A stretch of 43,709 nt of DNA from contig JAUWBI010000022.1 of NCBI GenBank assembly GCA_030601745.1, forward strand, positions 1 to 43,709, in the 5' to 3' direction. Each line of letters opens with the position of its first letter. Within the stretch, counting starts at the first letter, position 1. The position numbers and the translations under genes are program-made. Of this stretch, positions 33,941-41,914 are shown in pieces. Origin of the DNA: Phycisphaerae bacterium. GTDB taxonomy: Bacteria > Planctomycetota > Phycisphaerae > Sedimentisphaerales > Anaerobacaceae. Under the pieces are notes generated by a model. That model searched no databases, was not told the DNA's origin, and saw nothing but the letters and a program-made list of their open reading frames with translations.

Positions 33941-34018
33941 GTTAGCCGAGACGTAAAATAGTACGTCTTGGCGGGGGTGCCCAAAGGGACAACCGCTCTT
34001 TGGGCACCTAATCCCGCC
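33941..34018 (+). terminator. Two consecutive hairpins after the capsid gene
   Basis: First: AGACGTA/TACGTCT with flanking GCC/GGC (about 33945-33971). Second: GGTGCCCAAAG (33976-33986) and CTTTGGGCACC (33998-34008), extended by GGCGGG/CCCGCC. Neither is followed by a U run. They may protect the capsid mRNA or attenuate read-through; the second resembles the host GGTGCCCCAAAGG repeat units. Confidence 0.5.
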
Positions 34019-34045
34019 GGTTACGTGAGAAGGGGACTAAAGAAA

Positions 34046-34702
34046 ATGGTTAATTTTTCAAACGATGCGGACATTTTGAAATACGAGCCGATACTGTTCG
34101 GAGAATTACATCTGCCGGGTCAGGTATTGGCGGCAGGGACAGGCGGAGCACTCAGCGGGACGACATTTACCGCAAGCGGCGCAGATTTTGTAAGTGCGCA
34201 AGTCCCGGCTGGCGGCGTTATATATCTGCAATCTGCAGATGGTTCGCTGGACGGGGCGTACGAGATTATCTCGGTCGATTCGGCAACAGCACTTACGGTT
34301 TCAGTGATCAGGGCGGATTCAGGTGATGATGTTATTGCGCCGGCGGCGGCTACTGATATATCCTACCGCATCGGCACGTTCAGGCCACAGGCCAGCGAAG
34401 CCGGCTTTAAGTTGACTGAATACTTTGGTATTAGGCCGGGCAATCCTGAAAGTGCCTATGATGCTGAGGACGTCCTGGATACGGATGTCTTAAAGAGGGC
34501 GTCGGTCTTTGCGGTCATATCAAGTGTGTATGCAATGTTAGCCAGTAAAGCCAAAGACGAGAATTTCTGGAAGAAGAGTCTGCACTATCAGAAGCTTTTT
34601 GAGAGGGCGAAAGAGCGGTGTCGGCTCAGTATCGATGTCGGCTCTGACGGGGTGGCTGATGTTACCAGAGTTGGGGCGTCTATAAGGTTGGTGCGGGATT
34701 AG
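34046..34702 (+). CDS. Virion protein, probable head-completion or adaptor, unknown family
   Basis: 218 residues. The centre (about 35-115) is a small beta domain, TFTASGADFVSAQVPAGGVI and LTVSVIRADSGDD; the C-terminal half is helical with FERAKERCRLSIDVGSDGVA. Between a capsid gene and tail-type genes the usual product is a connector or adaptor; that is by position only. I chose ATG 34046 with AAGGGG upstream over the 26-codon-longer frame, whose extra part is the hairpin at 33976-34008. Confidence 0.6.
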   Translation: MVNFSNDADILKYEPILFGELHLPGQVLAAGTGGALSGTTFTASGADFVSAQVPAGGVIYLQSADGSLDGAYEIISVDSATALTVSVIRADSGDDVIAPAAATDISYRIGTFRPQASEAGFKLTEYFGIRPGNPESAYDAEDVLDTDVLKRASVFAVISSVYAMLASKAKDENFWKKSLHYQKLFERAKERCRLSIDVGSDGVADVTRVGASIRLVRD

Positions 34703-34719
34703 TTTGCGAAGGGAAACAA

Positions 34720-35091
34720 ATGAGCGTCACTTTGGATGGACAAAGTTTATTTGACGAGCAGCAGTTAGAAATTGAACCGGGGAGTGTTAGCCGGGGTTCG
34801 ATAGAGAGAACGGTGCCGGGACTGGACGGCGTGCTCAGTATTGATCTGGGCAGACGTGGCAGGAAGATAAAACACAGAGGCGTGTTGCGGGCGAAAAGCC
34901 GATCGAAAATGGATGACAGAATCAGCATAATATCGGCCTACATGGACGGGGATACGCACACGTTGGTAACCAGCGGTGGCGAAGAGTTTGATAATCTTCG
35001 AATGGATGTTTTCAAGGTAAGCAAAGAGCGGGCAAGCGGCGGCGGTGTAGCTATCGATTATGAAATCGTTTATACGCAGTTAAAGGTTTAG
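34720..35091 (+). CDS. Small virion/tail-type protein, unknown
   Basis: 123 residues, mostly beta. The segment GVLSIDLGRRGRKIKHRGVLRA followed by DGDTHTLVTSGGEEFDNLRM and a C-terminal DYEIVYTQL resembles small tail or baseplate beta-barrel proteins (LysM-less distal-tail or circularisation-type N-domains). I cannot name a family. GAAGGGAAAC precedes the ATG; two bases separate it from the next gene. Confidence 0.6.
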   Translation: MSVTLDGQSLFDEQQLEIEPGSVSRGSIERTVPGLDGVLSIDLGRRGRKIKHRGVLRAKSRSKMDDRISIISAYMDGDTHTLVTSGGEEFDNLRMDVFKVSKERASGGGVAIDYEIVYTQLKV

Positions 35092-35096
35092 TAGTG

Positions 35097-35873
35097 ATGG
35101 CACTTATCAGCAGCGGAATAGAGCGGGTCAGGGCGTTTGAATTGCCTGGCGGCATTTGGGCGGACGGTGGGTATGTCGGAACGCCGCGGATAGCTTTGAT
35201 AAGGTGGTGGTCGGCCTGGAGCGATAAGTTTTATCAGATTTATGTCAACGGCCAATATGCAGGGGTAACGGTTGACAGTCAGCAAAGACAAATGATTGTT
35301 CAGATACCTACCTCTTTAGAGTCGCCGGTTCGGATTGAAGTTTTTGCCGTTGAGGCTGAACAAGCGGATACCGATTTTAGCAGTGAGATTGATTCGTCGG
35401 TTGGCCAGAGTGGGCGGGTGAGAATCAGTGTGCTGCGTGGCCAAGACTTGCCGATTGGCGCAACCGCTCAAGTCTACTTTGACAACAGCACGGGTGAAAT
35501 TGATTACGACGAGGCGCTTAATGGTTCGCCAATAAGGGTCTGGCCGGCCTGGCAGGATAAGGCGGGGTTTGGAATGAGCAGGTTCGGCGCAAGTGATTTC
35601 GGTTGTGACTCGGCGGGGGCGGTAGGGTTTGGAAAGGGCAGTTTTGGTCACGGTCAGTTTGGCCTTGATGCTGATACATTTGAATGGACAAGCCCGCCAC
35701 TGTGCGCAGGCATTTACAAATTTGCCGTCAAGGTTACTGACGAAGCGGGCAATGAAAGCAGTAGCAGCGAAAGCGGCCAAGTCACGGTGACACCGGCGCC
35801 AAGGCCCGCTGAGCGAATAAGTATTTCTTCATTCGATAAACAGACGAATCAATTGGTGCTGAGTATCTCGTAA
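35097..35873 (+). CDS. Virion-cluster beta-sandwich (FN3-like) protein A
   Basis: 258 residues. Two parts: an N-terminal beta domain with IALIRWWSAWSDKFYQIYVN (binding-type FN3 strand pattern), and a C-terminal one with CAGIYKFAVKVTDEAGNESS. Between them is a glycine/phenylalanine-rich FG repeat (RFGASDFG, GFGKGSFGHGQFG). The motif VYFDNSTGEIDYDEAL recurs in the 38777 gene as VYYDAGTGQINYENSI, so the two are paralogues. A decoration or fibre role is likely. ATG 35097 is preferred to GTG 35094. Confidence 0.6.
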   Translation: MALISSGIERVRAFELPGGIWADGGYVGTPRIALIRWWSAWSDKFYQIYVNGQYAGVTVDSQQRQMIVQIPTSLESPVRIEVFAVEAEQADTDFSSEIDSSVGQSGRVRISVLRGQDLPIGATAQVYFDNSTGEIDYDEALNGSPIRVWPAWQDKAGFGMSRFGASDFGCDSAGAVGFGKGSFGHGQFGLDADTFEWTSPPLCAGIYKFAVKVTDEAGNESSSSESGQVTVTPAPRPAERISISSFDKQTNQLVLSIS

Positions 35874-35894
35874 AAGAGTAACAAGGAGAGTATT

Positions 35895-36683
35895 ATGGCT
35901 GAAGTTTATCCATCTGACAATGCGTTGTTAAATATACAATCTGATAGTGAGACCGGTGTTGAGTATATACCTACCGGCACATCGCCTTATTATCTGCACT
36001 TTAAAAAATTGCTGTATCGGCTACTACTGGCTACACGGCGGGCGAATGATTTGAGGGTCTATGAGGAGGGCGGACTGGATATTGGCGTAAAAGCAGGCAA
36101 GTTCTGGCTGGGTACGGAGCTGGTCAGCTATAACGGCTCATCAGGCAATACTCTGGCGGATGATAAGACAAATATTTATGTCTATCTAGATTCGGCTGGC
36201 AATCTTGTCACCAACGAATATAGCAGCTTTCCGAATATGGCAACCACGCCTCATATTCGCTTGGCGGTAGTAATCACCTCAGGTGGGGACATCGAGTCGA
36301 TAACTGATTTCCGCGCTGGCCATAACGTTGTGATGCCATATGGGGTCGGTGGGGTGAAAAAGATGGTCGAGGCACATACGTCCGATGACATGCTGACGTC
36401 GGCTGAATCCGGCAGTGTTCACACAAATTTAGGCGCCACCGGTACAGTTATGCTTACGCTGCCGGCATCAGCTCCGCAAGGGACGGTATTTACTTTTGCG
36501 GTCCAGGCCGCCCAGGAACTGCGGGTCGACCCCGGTACGGCAACGATAAGGGACGACAGCGGTCAGACGGCTGATAAGTACAAGTCGGCCGATGCGATTG
36601 GTGAGTGTCTGACACTTATTGCCGATTCGAACGGTGACTGGGCGACTATTGCCAAGAACGGAACCTGGACAGAAGAAGCGTAA
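35895..36683 (+). CDS. Virion-cluster fibre-type protein, unknown
   Basis: 262 residues. LRVYEEGGLDIGVKAGKFWLG and the following ADDKTNIYVYLDSAGNLVTN are beta-rich, as seen in tail-fibre and head-fibre proteins; the C-terminal part (about 180-262) has FTFAVQAAQELRVDPGTATI, typical of capsid decoration or collar domains. Family not recognised. AAGGAG lies before the ATG. No transmembrane or catalytic motif. Confidence 0.6.
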   Translation: MAEVYPSDNALLNIQSDSETGVEYIPTGTSPYYLHFKKLLYRLLLATRRANDLRVYEEGGLDIGVKAGKFWLGTELVSYNGSSGNTLADDKTNIYVYLDSAGNLVTNEYSSFPNMATTPHIRLAVVITSGGDIESITDFRAGHNVVMPYGVGGVKKMVEAHTSDDMLTSAESGSVHTNLGATGTVMLTLPASAPQGTVFTFAVQAAQELRVDPGTATIRDDSGQTADKYKSADAIGECLTLIADSNGDWATIAKNGTWTEEA

Positions 36684-36687
36684 AAAC

Positions 36688-36834
36688 GTGAATTGTGACT
36701 CGATACCTAAGACCTGGCTTGATGTCAACTTTGCAAATTGGGAGGCCGAGCGAGGTAGGATAGATAACAAGCCATTTATAATTATCTGGCTGAAGGGTAA
36801 ACCGGAGGTAGCTAATGCCTACGATCTTCAATAG
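36688..36834 (+). CDS. Possible small protein, 48 residues
   Basis: A GTG-started frame after the preceding stop reads MNCDSIPKTWLDVNFANWEA and so on, ending YDLQ. It overlaps the next gene start by 20 bases and would be translationally coupled to it. Composition looks protein-like (three Trp, mixed charge), but the ribosome binding site is weak and no homologue is known to me. Confidence 0.3.
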   Translation: MNCDSIPKTWLDVNFANWEAERGRIDNKPFIIIWLKGKPEVANAYDLQ

Positions 36835-38293
36835 TAAGGACTCGGTCTTTTTTGTCGGTGGCCGAGGGACAAAGGCCGGTGACGCCAATGCAGGCGGCTG
36901 TACGCAGGCGTTCTGGGGCGAAGGTCGTTCTCTCGCTGATATTATGAATCCGAACGGAGCACCGTTATCAGGAGCTGCCGCTTGGAACGGCAGCCAAACA
37001 GCCTGTACGGTTGAGGAAGAGGACGAAGGAAGCAGGGTTAAGATTGAAAGATATGACACGGAAGATTTCAGGTACTGCTTGGTTGGACACATAGTTAATG
37101 TGAATTTTGCTGCGGTATACACTGATGGTTGGTACGAGGTGGTTGAGATTGACGAGCCAAACGGGGATTACGTAATCATTGATTTGACTCATACCAGTGA
37201 CACCACTTGTGATGCCAAGGTTGGCGGTGCCTTTGACAAGGCTCAGACTGCTTGGGCTGTTACGGATGCGACTCAGGGCTACAACGTTACGATTCACAGC
37301 AACAAGAGTCAGTCCAAAACCAACGGCGATTTTATAGCAAGCTGGTTGCTCGGCGATAAAGGAGGGAGTCTTGTTAACAAATCCTTTAAGCGTTTCTGTG
37401 GTTTTACTACGCAGCCGGGGGACGGTGGACAAATCATCTTTGACGGTGAAGAAGACGAAGCATTCAGCCCTGATGGAGGTATCTGCTTTAATTTGAACAT
37501 CGAAAGCGTGATTTTTGAGAATGTAATTGTCAAGAATGCTTACCAAGGTTGGCGAGCGAGCAATATAGCTATGTACAGCGTTCGTTTTATAAACTGTGAA
37601 GGCAATAGCGGTTCAAATGATGGGTGGCGTTTGAGTTACGGGAGGGGTTTTGTTCTTATTGATTGTCGGGCGAAAGACAACGGAGGGGTGGGTTTTTCTG
37701 TATATCACTCCAGTGGTGTACCTTGTCATCTTCTAATAAATTGTATCGCTTCTGGCAATACGAAAGAAGGTTTTTACCGTGTGGGTGGTTACGGTGGAGC
37801 CGTTGCTTTGGGCTGCCTCGCTTATGACAACGGCAAGGATGGTACTCCGTACAGTGGTTTTCTGGTTTACAGTACTTATGGATTCGGGTCTGTGGTGAAC
37901 TGCGTGGCCTATGACAACGGTAAGCACGGCTTTGAGTTTCAATACCGAAATCCTGTGGCCATCAACTGTATAGCCAAGAACAACGGACAATGGGGATTCT
38001 TTGCAGATGATGCTCAGATGGCACCTCACGTTGCGTATTGCTGTGCTCACGGTAACGGCAGCGGACAGTTCAGTCTGCCTGATGCACTACCCGAACAAAA
38101 CTGTATTGAGGAAGACCCGGAATTCGCGGATGCGGCCAATGGTGATTTCAGGCCTCGCAATCCTGCGGTGCTTCGCGGCGGCAAGCCGGATATAAGCAGT
38201 AATCCCACTCAGATGGGAGCTGTCTTACAGAAATATCAGTTCGGAGATCGTGAGCGTGTAGCGAATATGGCCAGACTTAGAATTATTCGATAG
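36815..38293 (+). CDS. Right-handed beta-helix protein, tailspike-like
   Basis: 492 residues. From about 210 to 410 there are successive coils of the form NCxAxDNGxxGF: LIDCRAKDNGGVGFSVYH, INCIASGNTKEGFY, LGCLAYDNGKDG, VNCVAYDNGKHGFEF and INCIAKNNGQWGFF. This is the parallel beta-helix repeat of pectate-lyase-like and phage tailspike proteins. The N-terminal 150 residues would be the virion-attachment part. No catalytic residues can be assigned; binding or cleavage of surface glycans is inferred. GGAGG lies before the ATG. Confidence 0.75.
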   Translation: MPTIFNSKDSVFFVGGRGTKAGDANAGGCTQAFWGEGRSLADIMNPNGAPLSGAAAWNGSQTACTVEEEDEGSRVKIERYDTEDFRYCLVGHIVNVNFAAVYTDGWYEVVEIDEPNGDYVIIDLTHTSDTTCDAKVGGAFDKAQTAWAVTDATQGYNVTIHSNKSQSKTNGDFIASWLLGDKGGSLVNKSFKRFCGFTTQPGDGGQIIFDGEEDEAFSPDGGICFNLNIESVIFENVIVKNAYQGWRASNIAMYSVRFINCEGNSGSNDGWRLSYGRGFVLIDCRAKDNGGVGFSVYHSSGVPCHLLINCIASGNTKEGFYRVGGYGGAVALGCLAYDNGKDGTPYSGFLVYSTYGFGSVVNCVAYDNGKHGFEFQYRNPVAINCIAKNNGQWGFFADDAQMAPHVAYCCAHGNGSGQFSLPDALPEQNCIEEDPEFADAANGDFRPRNPAVLRGGKPDISSNPTQMGAVLQKYQFGDRERVANMARLRIIR

Positions 38294-38304
38294 GAGTTTA
38301 AAAA

Positions 38305-38748
38305 ATGGCAAATACGGCAATCGAAATACCTTTTTATGTATCAAAGGATGGAGAGCCGCTGACCGGTGCAACAGCTCAAATGGATTTTGAAAGCTTGAAG
38401 ACACTGTCAGGCAGCGACAAATCCGGCGATGCCCCAACTATCAGCGAAATCGGCGGCGGCTGGTACAAATTCAGCGTCGCTTACGGGACAGCACCGTTTG
38501 ATGCAGGCGACCTTATCGCGGTATTGGATGCTGACAAAAATGGTAACAACAATCTGGCTAATGCCGAGCGATATATTCCCGTCGAAGTTAGGCTGGATTT
38601 TTATGCCTTGATGCGGCTGGTCAATAAAATGAGCCAGAATAAAAGCACGGGCGATATGGCAATAAAGGATGCTGGTGGCAATACGATTCTGCAGCTTGGT
38701 ATTACCGACGGCGAGAGCACGCTGGATAGAGAGCCGGGAGCGCCGTAA
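38305..38748 (+). CDS. Small virion-cluster protein, unknown
   Basis: 147 residues. MANTAIEIPFYVSKDGEPLTG followed by SEIGGGWYKFSVAYG and a two-domain look: an Ig-like or BppU-type N-terminal beta domain (about 1-95), then a helical segment and a short beta end TILQLGITDGES. Such proteins are often baseplate or upper-fibre parts; that is by resemblance only. AGGAG lies eight bases before the ATG. Confidence 0.55.
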   Translation: MANTAIEIPFYVSKDGEPLTGATAQMDFESLKTLSGSDKSGDAPTISEIGGGWYKFSVAYGTAPFDAGDLIAVLDADKNGNNNLANAERYIPVEVRLDFYALMRLVNKMSQNKSTGDMAIKDAGGNTILQLGITDGESTLDREPGAP

Positions 38749-38776
38749 AGCTTATTTTTTATGACATTTTGAGACT

Positions 38777-39463
38777 ATGGAAGGCAAGTTTTTTGACAGT
38801 TTATATGAAGGTGATTCGCCAAACGGTGTCAAGCTTGGAATGGGCCTGACCGGTGGGGATTTCTGGCCTCGTATTGCAGGTTGTCAGGTGCTCTATCGCG
38901 GGTCCAGCCTCGATAAGATTGATTTCTCCAACATACTCGCCGTGGCCGAAGCAGAAGCTTCTGAGATCTGGCCACCCAGCTACGTTCCGCACAATAGTAG
39001 CTCGACATATTTTTATGTTGTTCGTCGGGCCAATAATTACGGGTGTCAGGAACATACCTTAGCTGCTGTGGTCAAAGTTTCAATAGATGCCAGCGGGAAC
39101 CTGGCAGAGCCGCAGCCCAATAATATTTTTGAGGCACGAGCCAAACAGGTGGACGGTAATAAGATACAGCTTGTTTGGTACTATTGCCCTATTAAGCAAC
39201 AGTCGCCGCCTGCGTGTTTCAAAGTTTATTATGACGCTGGTACAGGACAAATCAATTATGAAAACTCAATTGCCGCGATTTGCTACGCCGGTCGAAGGTT
39301 TTATAGCTACCAAAGTGACACACTCGAGGCGAGCAAATATCTCTTTTGCATAAGAGCTGAAGATGCTGCTGGGATGGAAAGTGCTTCATTGGCCCCAATA
39401 AGGATTCAGCTTGATACCACAAGCCCAGGTGCGGTCAATATTCTAAGTGCCGAAACTATCTAA
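38777..39463 (+). CDS. Virion-cluster beta-sandwich (FN3-like) protein B
   Basis: 228 residues. The second half (about 115-225) is an FN3-like module with NKIQLVWYYCPIKQQSPPAC, VYYDAGTGQINYENSI and ASKYLFCIRAEDAAGMESAS; this order of motifs matches protein A at 35097. The first half has YRGSSLDKIDFSNILAVAEA and several aromatic residues. Unusually cysteine-rich for a virion protein. No clear ribosome binding site. Confidence 0.55.
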   Translation: MEGKFFDSLYEGDSPNGVKLGMGLTGGDFWPRIAGCQVLYRGSSLDKIDFSNILAVAEAEASEIWPPSYVPHNSSSTYFYVVRRANNYGCQEHTLAAVVKVSIDASGNLAEPQPNNIFEARAKQVDGNKIQLVWYYCPIKQQSPPACFKVYYDAGTGQINYENSIAAICYAGRRFYSYQSDTLEASKYLFCIRAEDAAGMESASLAPIRIQLDTTSPGAVNILSAETI

Positions 39464-39480
39464 CACATCTGAGGTTTTTT

Positions 39481-41319
39481 ATGTCTAACAGAATCGACTT
39501 TTTCCAATCAACTCAAACACGAGTAGCACTTCCCGGGGCTACTGTCTCAATTTTGCTCGGTGGTGCGTTGTGTCCCTTTCTTGAGCCGATAGAGATTGTG
39601 CGCAGCGGCTGGCCGGAATTTAGCTGGGCCAGATTAGCTTATAACCCTGCCGCGTACACGAGCGCCGATTTGGTCGCTGCTGAGGATATTGAGACCGAAC
39701 TTGCGATGGGAGAACGCGTTTGCATCCAGCAAATTTATAACGGTGTCCCGCCAGGCGCAGCGGCTTTTGCTTTTCCTCTCTTCGAGGGTCAAATAGAAGG
39801 CATCGAGACAGAGATCGGGCCTAATGGTGAAAGGGTGGAAATCGTAGCCAGGGATTTTAGCGCAAACTTAAAACGTATCACCGTCTATGGCCAGCGGGTG
39901 GGTGGTTCAGACGGCTCGAGTTTGTTTCTGGCTGCTGTTGATACCGTATTTAATCCTGATGGCAAGGCCAATGCCAATCTGGTGCCGATAGAAGTTAACG
40001 GCAAGAGCTATACAGCCTTTTGTGCTGAACCGTCGCAAGGCAAGCACTGGAGCTATGCGGAAGTGATTGATTACCTGCTCTGTGGATATTTGGTGAGCGG
40101 CCAGTTGCAAACACCGGGCATTGAGCAACTGCGAGCGTTGACCGAGAACCAAACAGTTCGTGACCTTGATGTCACCGGGTTAAATCTGATAGAAGCCCTG
40201 CATCGGTGTTGCGAGAGGATCGGATTGAAATTCAAATTTGTCCCCCGGCTCGTACAGACCGGCCCTAACCAGGCGATTGTGTTCTATAAGAGTGGTACAG
40301 GCAGAGCAGTTGAGTTGAATTGCCAACCGCACGGCGAACAGTTTAGCATCTCAAAGACAAATATCGCCAGCTTGCGCAGCAGGAAGAATTTTTGGCCGAT
40401 AACGCACAAGTATATTGCTCAGGGTGACTTCAAGATTTATGAAGCGACCTTCGAATTGGTAAAAGCCTGGGACGGGAGCTGCGAGGATACTGATTATGAT
40501 AAATTCTCACCTTCGACCAACCCTGATTTCTATCAGGTAAAGGATGTATATCGTAAATGGTGTCTCAACGAGGCAGGTGACTACAGTGGCGCCCCATACA
40601 ATCGTGGTGATGCGTTTGACTTTTCAAAAATTTTCCAGAGTGGTAATTTTGTTCGTCATTGCAGGCGCTTTTGGCCGGTCTTAACCACTGACAAACAGGG
40701 AAGGTCGCTGGGTTATTTTCTGCAGGTATCGTTCGATAACGGCTTGCATTGGTGGCAGTACCTTTACGCTTTTAATAACCTGCTCGATGAGTGTGGAGTG
40801 TGGCTCAGCAGTGACCAGCTCGATGTTGATACGTGGGTGGCAGCATTGAAAGGGGTATTGAGGTTTAGAATAACCGCATCGGTAATCAGCGATGAGAGAT
40901 TGAATTGTGTGGTTGCTGACGGGCCTGTCAATTCGGCCGTGCCTGTGGTTGAGCATATTATTACACTGCCACGTCAGTTCAAGTATCGCAAGGTTTCCGG
41001 CCAGAGCATTTTTGCAAATACCTCCGACGATACGCTCGGTGTGCCGGACGAGGCTGACGATTCTACTGCTCTGTATGAATTTGTGCGTAAGAGAGCACAG
41101 GTGGAGTCCGAGGTTATCGAGACTGTCGACATTCAGACGCCGTATCTAGCCTTTGATTACCAAGTTGGTGATAAGGTGACTTCCGGTCCAGAAAGCAGGG
41201 ACCTGCTTGGCACAAAAAATGATAACCGAAGCATAAGTTGGATAGAGCGAGTACAGATGAATTTTAGAAATCAATGTACGAACTTGAAAATCATTCGCAA
41301 AAGGAACGGACAGTTATGA
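39481..41319 (+). CDS. Large virion-cluster protein, tail-hub/late-control-like
   Basis: 612 residues, the longest of the cluster. The N-terminal 140 residues (VSILLGGALCPFLEPIEIVR, LFEGQIEGIETEIGPNGE, VEIVARDFSANLKR) follow the beta-barrel pattern of late-control/gpD-type hub proteins. A second such domain lies at about 225-330 (TVRDLDVTGLNLIEALHRCC), then a long helical/beta C-terminal part ends with FDYQVGDKVTSGPE. A hub or adsorption role is inferred from the fold pattern only. GAGG precedes the ATG, and it overlaps the next ATG by four bases. Confidence 0.6.
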   Translation: MSNRIDFFQSTQTRVALPGATVSILLGGALCPFLEPIEIVRSGWPEFSWARLAYNPAAYTSADLVAAEDIETELAMGERVCIQQIYNGVPPGAAAFAFPLFEGQIEGIETEIGPNGERVEIVARDFSANLKRITVYGQRVGGSDGSSLFLAAVDTVFNPDGKANANLVPIEVNGKSYTAFCAEPSQGKHWSYAEVIDYLLCGYLVSGQLQTPGIEQLRALTENQTVRDLDVTGLNLIEALHRCCERIGLKFKFVPRLVQTGPNQAIVFYKSGTGRAVELNCQPHGEQFSISKTNIASLRSRKNFWPITHKYIAQGDFKIYEATFELVKAWDGSCEDTDYDKFSPSTNPDFYQVKDVYRKWCLNEAGDYSGAPYNRGDAFDFSKIFQSGNFVRHCRRFWPVLTTDKQGRSLGYFLQVSFDNGLHWWQYLYAFNNLLDECGVWLSSDQLDVDTWVAALKGVLRFRITASVISDERLNCVVADGPVNSAVPVVEHIITLPRQFKYRKVSGQSIFANTSDDTLGVPDEADDSTALYEFVRKRAQVESEVIETVDIQTPYLAFDYQVGDKVTSGPESRDLLGTKNDNRSISWIERVQMNFRNQCTNLKIIRKRNGQL

Positions 41320-41617
41320 ACAACGGCATGAATGTTGTAGATACCCAGCAGTTGCTGGAGCGGCTCGCCCGGGCTGGTTCGCAGGAGCCAGGGCGGCTGC
41401 CTGGACTGTTAAGGTCAAAAGTCTGTCATCCTACAATGTCTATAACGTGCGAGCCGTGGAGATAGGTGACCCAGGGTCGCTACCGGTGGAGATTGGTGGG
41501 CAGATGCAGGCAGTTAATTTGGCTGAATCGTTTCTTGAGACCGGACAGCTGCCGGCCGGAACCTTTGCGGTCATGTCCAGAGTGGGCGGCAAAAATATTT
41601 TCCATGTCCCGGTGTGA
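41316..41617 (+). CDS. Small virion-cluster gene split over two frames (apparent -1 shift)
   Basis: ATG 41316 has AAAGGAAC upstream and overlaps the previous stop, but this frame (MNNGMNVVDTQQLLERLARA) meets a TAG at 41463-41465. The -1 frame is open from 41288 to TGA 41615-41617 and gives good protein sequence (WTVKVKSLSSYNVYNVRAV, then QAVNLAESFLETGQLPAG) but has no start codon near its beginning. The switch would fall at about 41395-41405. No X-XXY-YYZ slippery heptamer is seen, so a one-base indel is the likeliest cause. A complete product would be about 99 residues. Confidence 0.5.
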
Positions 41618-41619
41618 AA

Positions 41620-41901
41620 ATGACTAAAGAGAATTCGCGAGGCTGGCAGTTCAATCGCCAAGTAAATCTTTCTGTGCTGGTTCAGTTGGTATTTTTAGCG
41701 TCTTTGATTGTGGGAAGCTGGGTCAATTTGCAAAGGCAATTGGATCTTTTGCAGCGCGATGTAACAATGTTGCTTCAATGCCAAAAGGATTTTACGGCAA
41801 AGCTCGAAACACTTTCAGCCAAGAGTATCTCCTACGAATACCGCCTGCGGGTACTTGAGAAGCATATCCAGAAAGACGATACGGATCGCGAAATATTTTA
41901 G
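41620..41901 (+). CDS. Small membrane-anchored coiled-coil protein, holin-like
   Basis: 93 residues. A hydrophobic segment at about 18-38 (LSVLVQLVFLASLIVGSW) is followed by a coiled coil (LQRQLDLLQRDVTML and on to RVLEKHI). This N-in single-span layout is shared by some phage-cluster membrane proteins and class III holins, but it lacks a clear signature. It overlaps the previous reading frame; ATG 41620 is chosen over GTG 41614. Last virion-type gene. Confidence 0.55.
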   Translation: MTKENSRGWQFNRQVNLSVLVQLVFLASLIVGSWVNLQRQLDLLQRDVTMLLQCQKDFTAKLETLSAKSISYEYRLRVLEKHIQKDDTDREIF

Positions 41902-41914
41902 TTTTTTATCACTT

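Noticed and set aside
36815..38293. CRISPR-like repetition in the beta-helix gene
   Set aside because: The periodicity is at protein level (beta-helix coils); DNA repeats are not conserved in sequence or spacing.
41395..41405. Programmed -1 frameshift signal
   Set aside because: No X-XXY-YYZ heptamer in the overlap of the two frames, so programming is not claimed, only the shift itself.
30568..41901. Ordinary active prophage
   Set aside because: No integrase, terminase, replication, repressor or lysis genes in the window and no matching attachment repeats on both sides.
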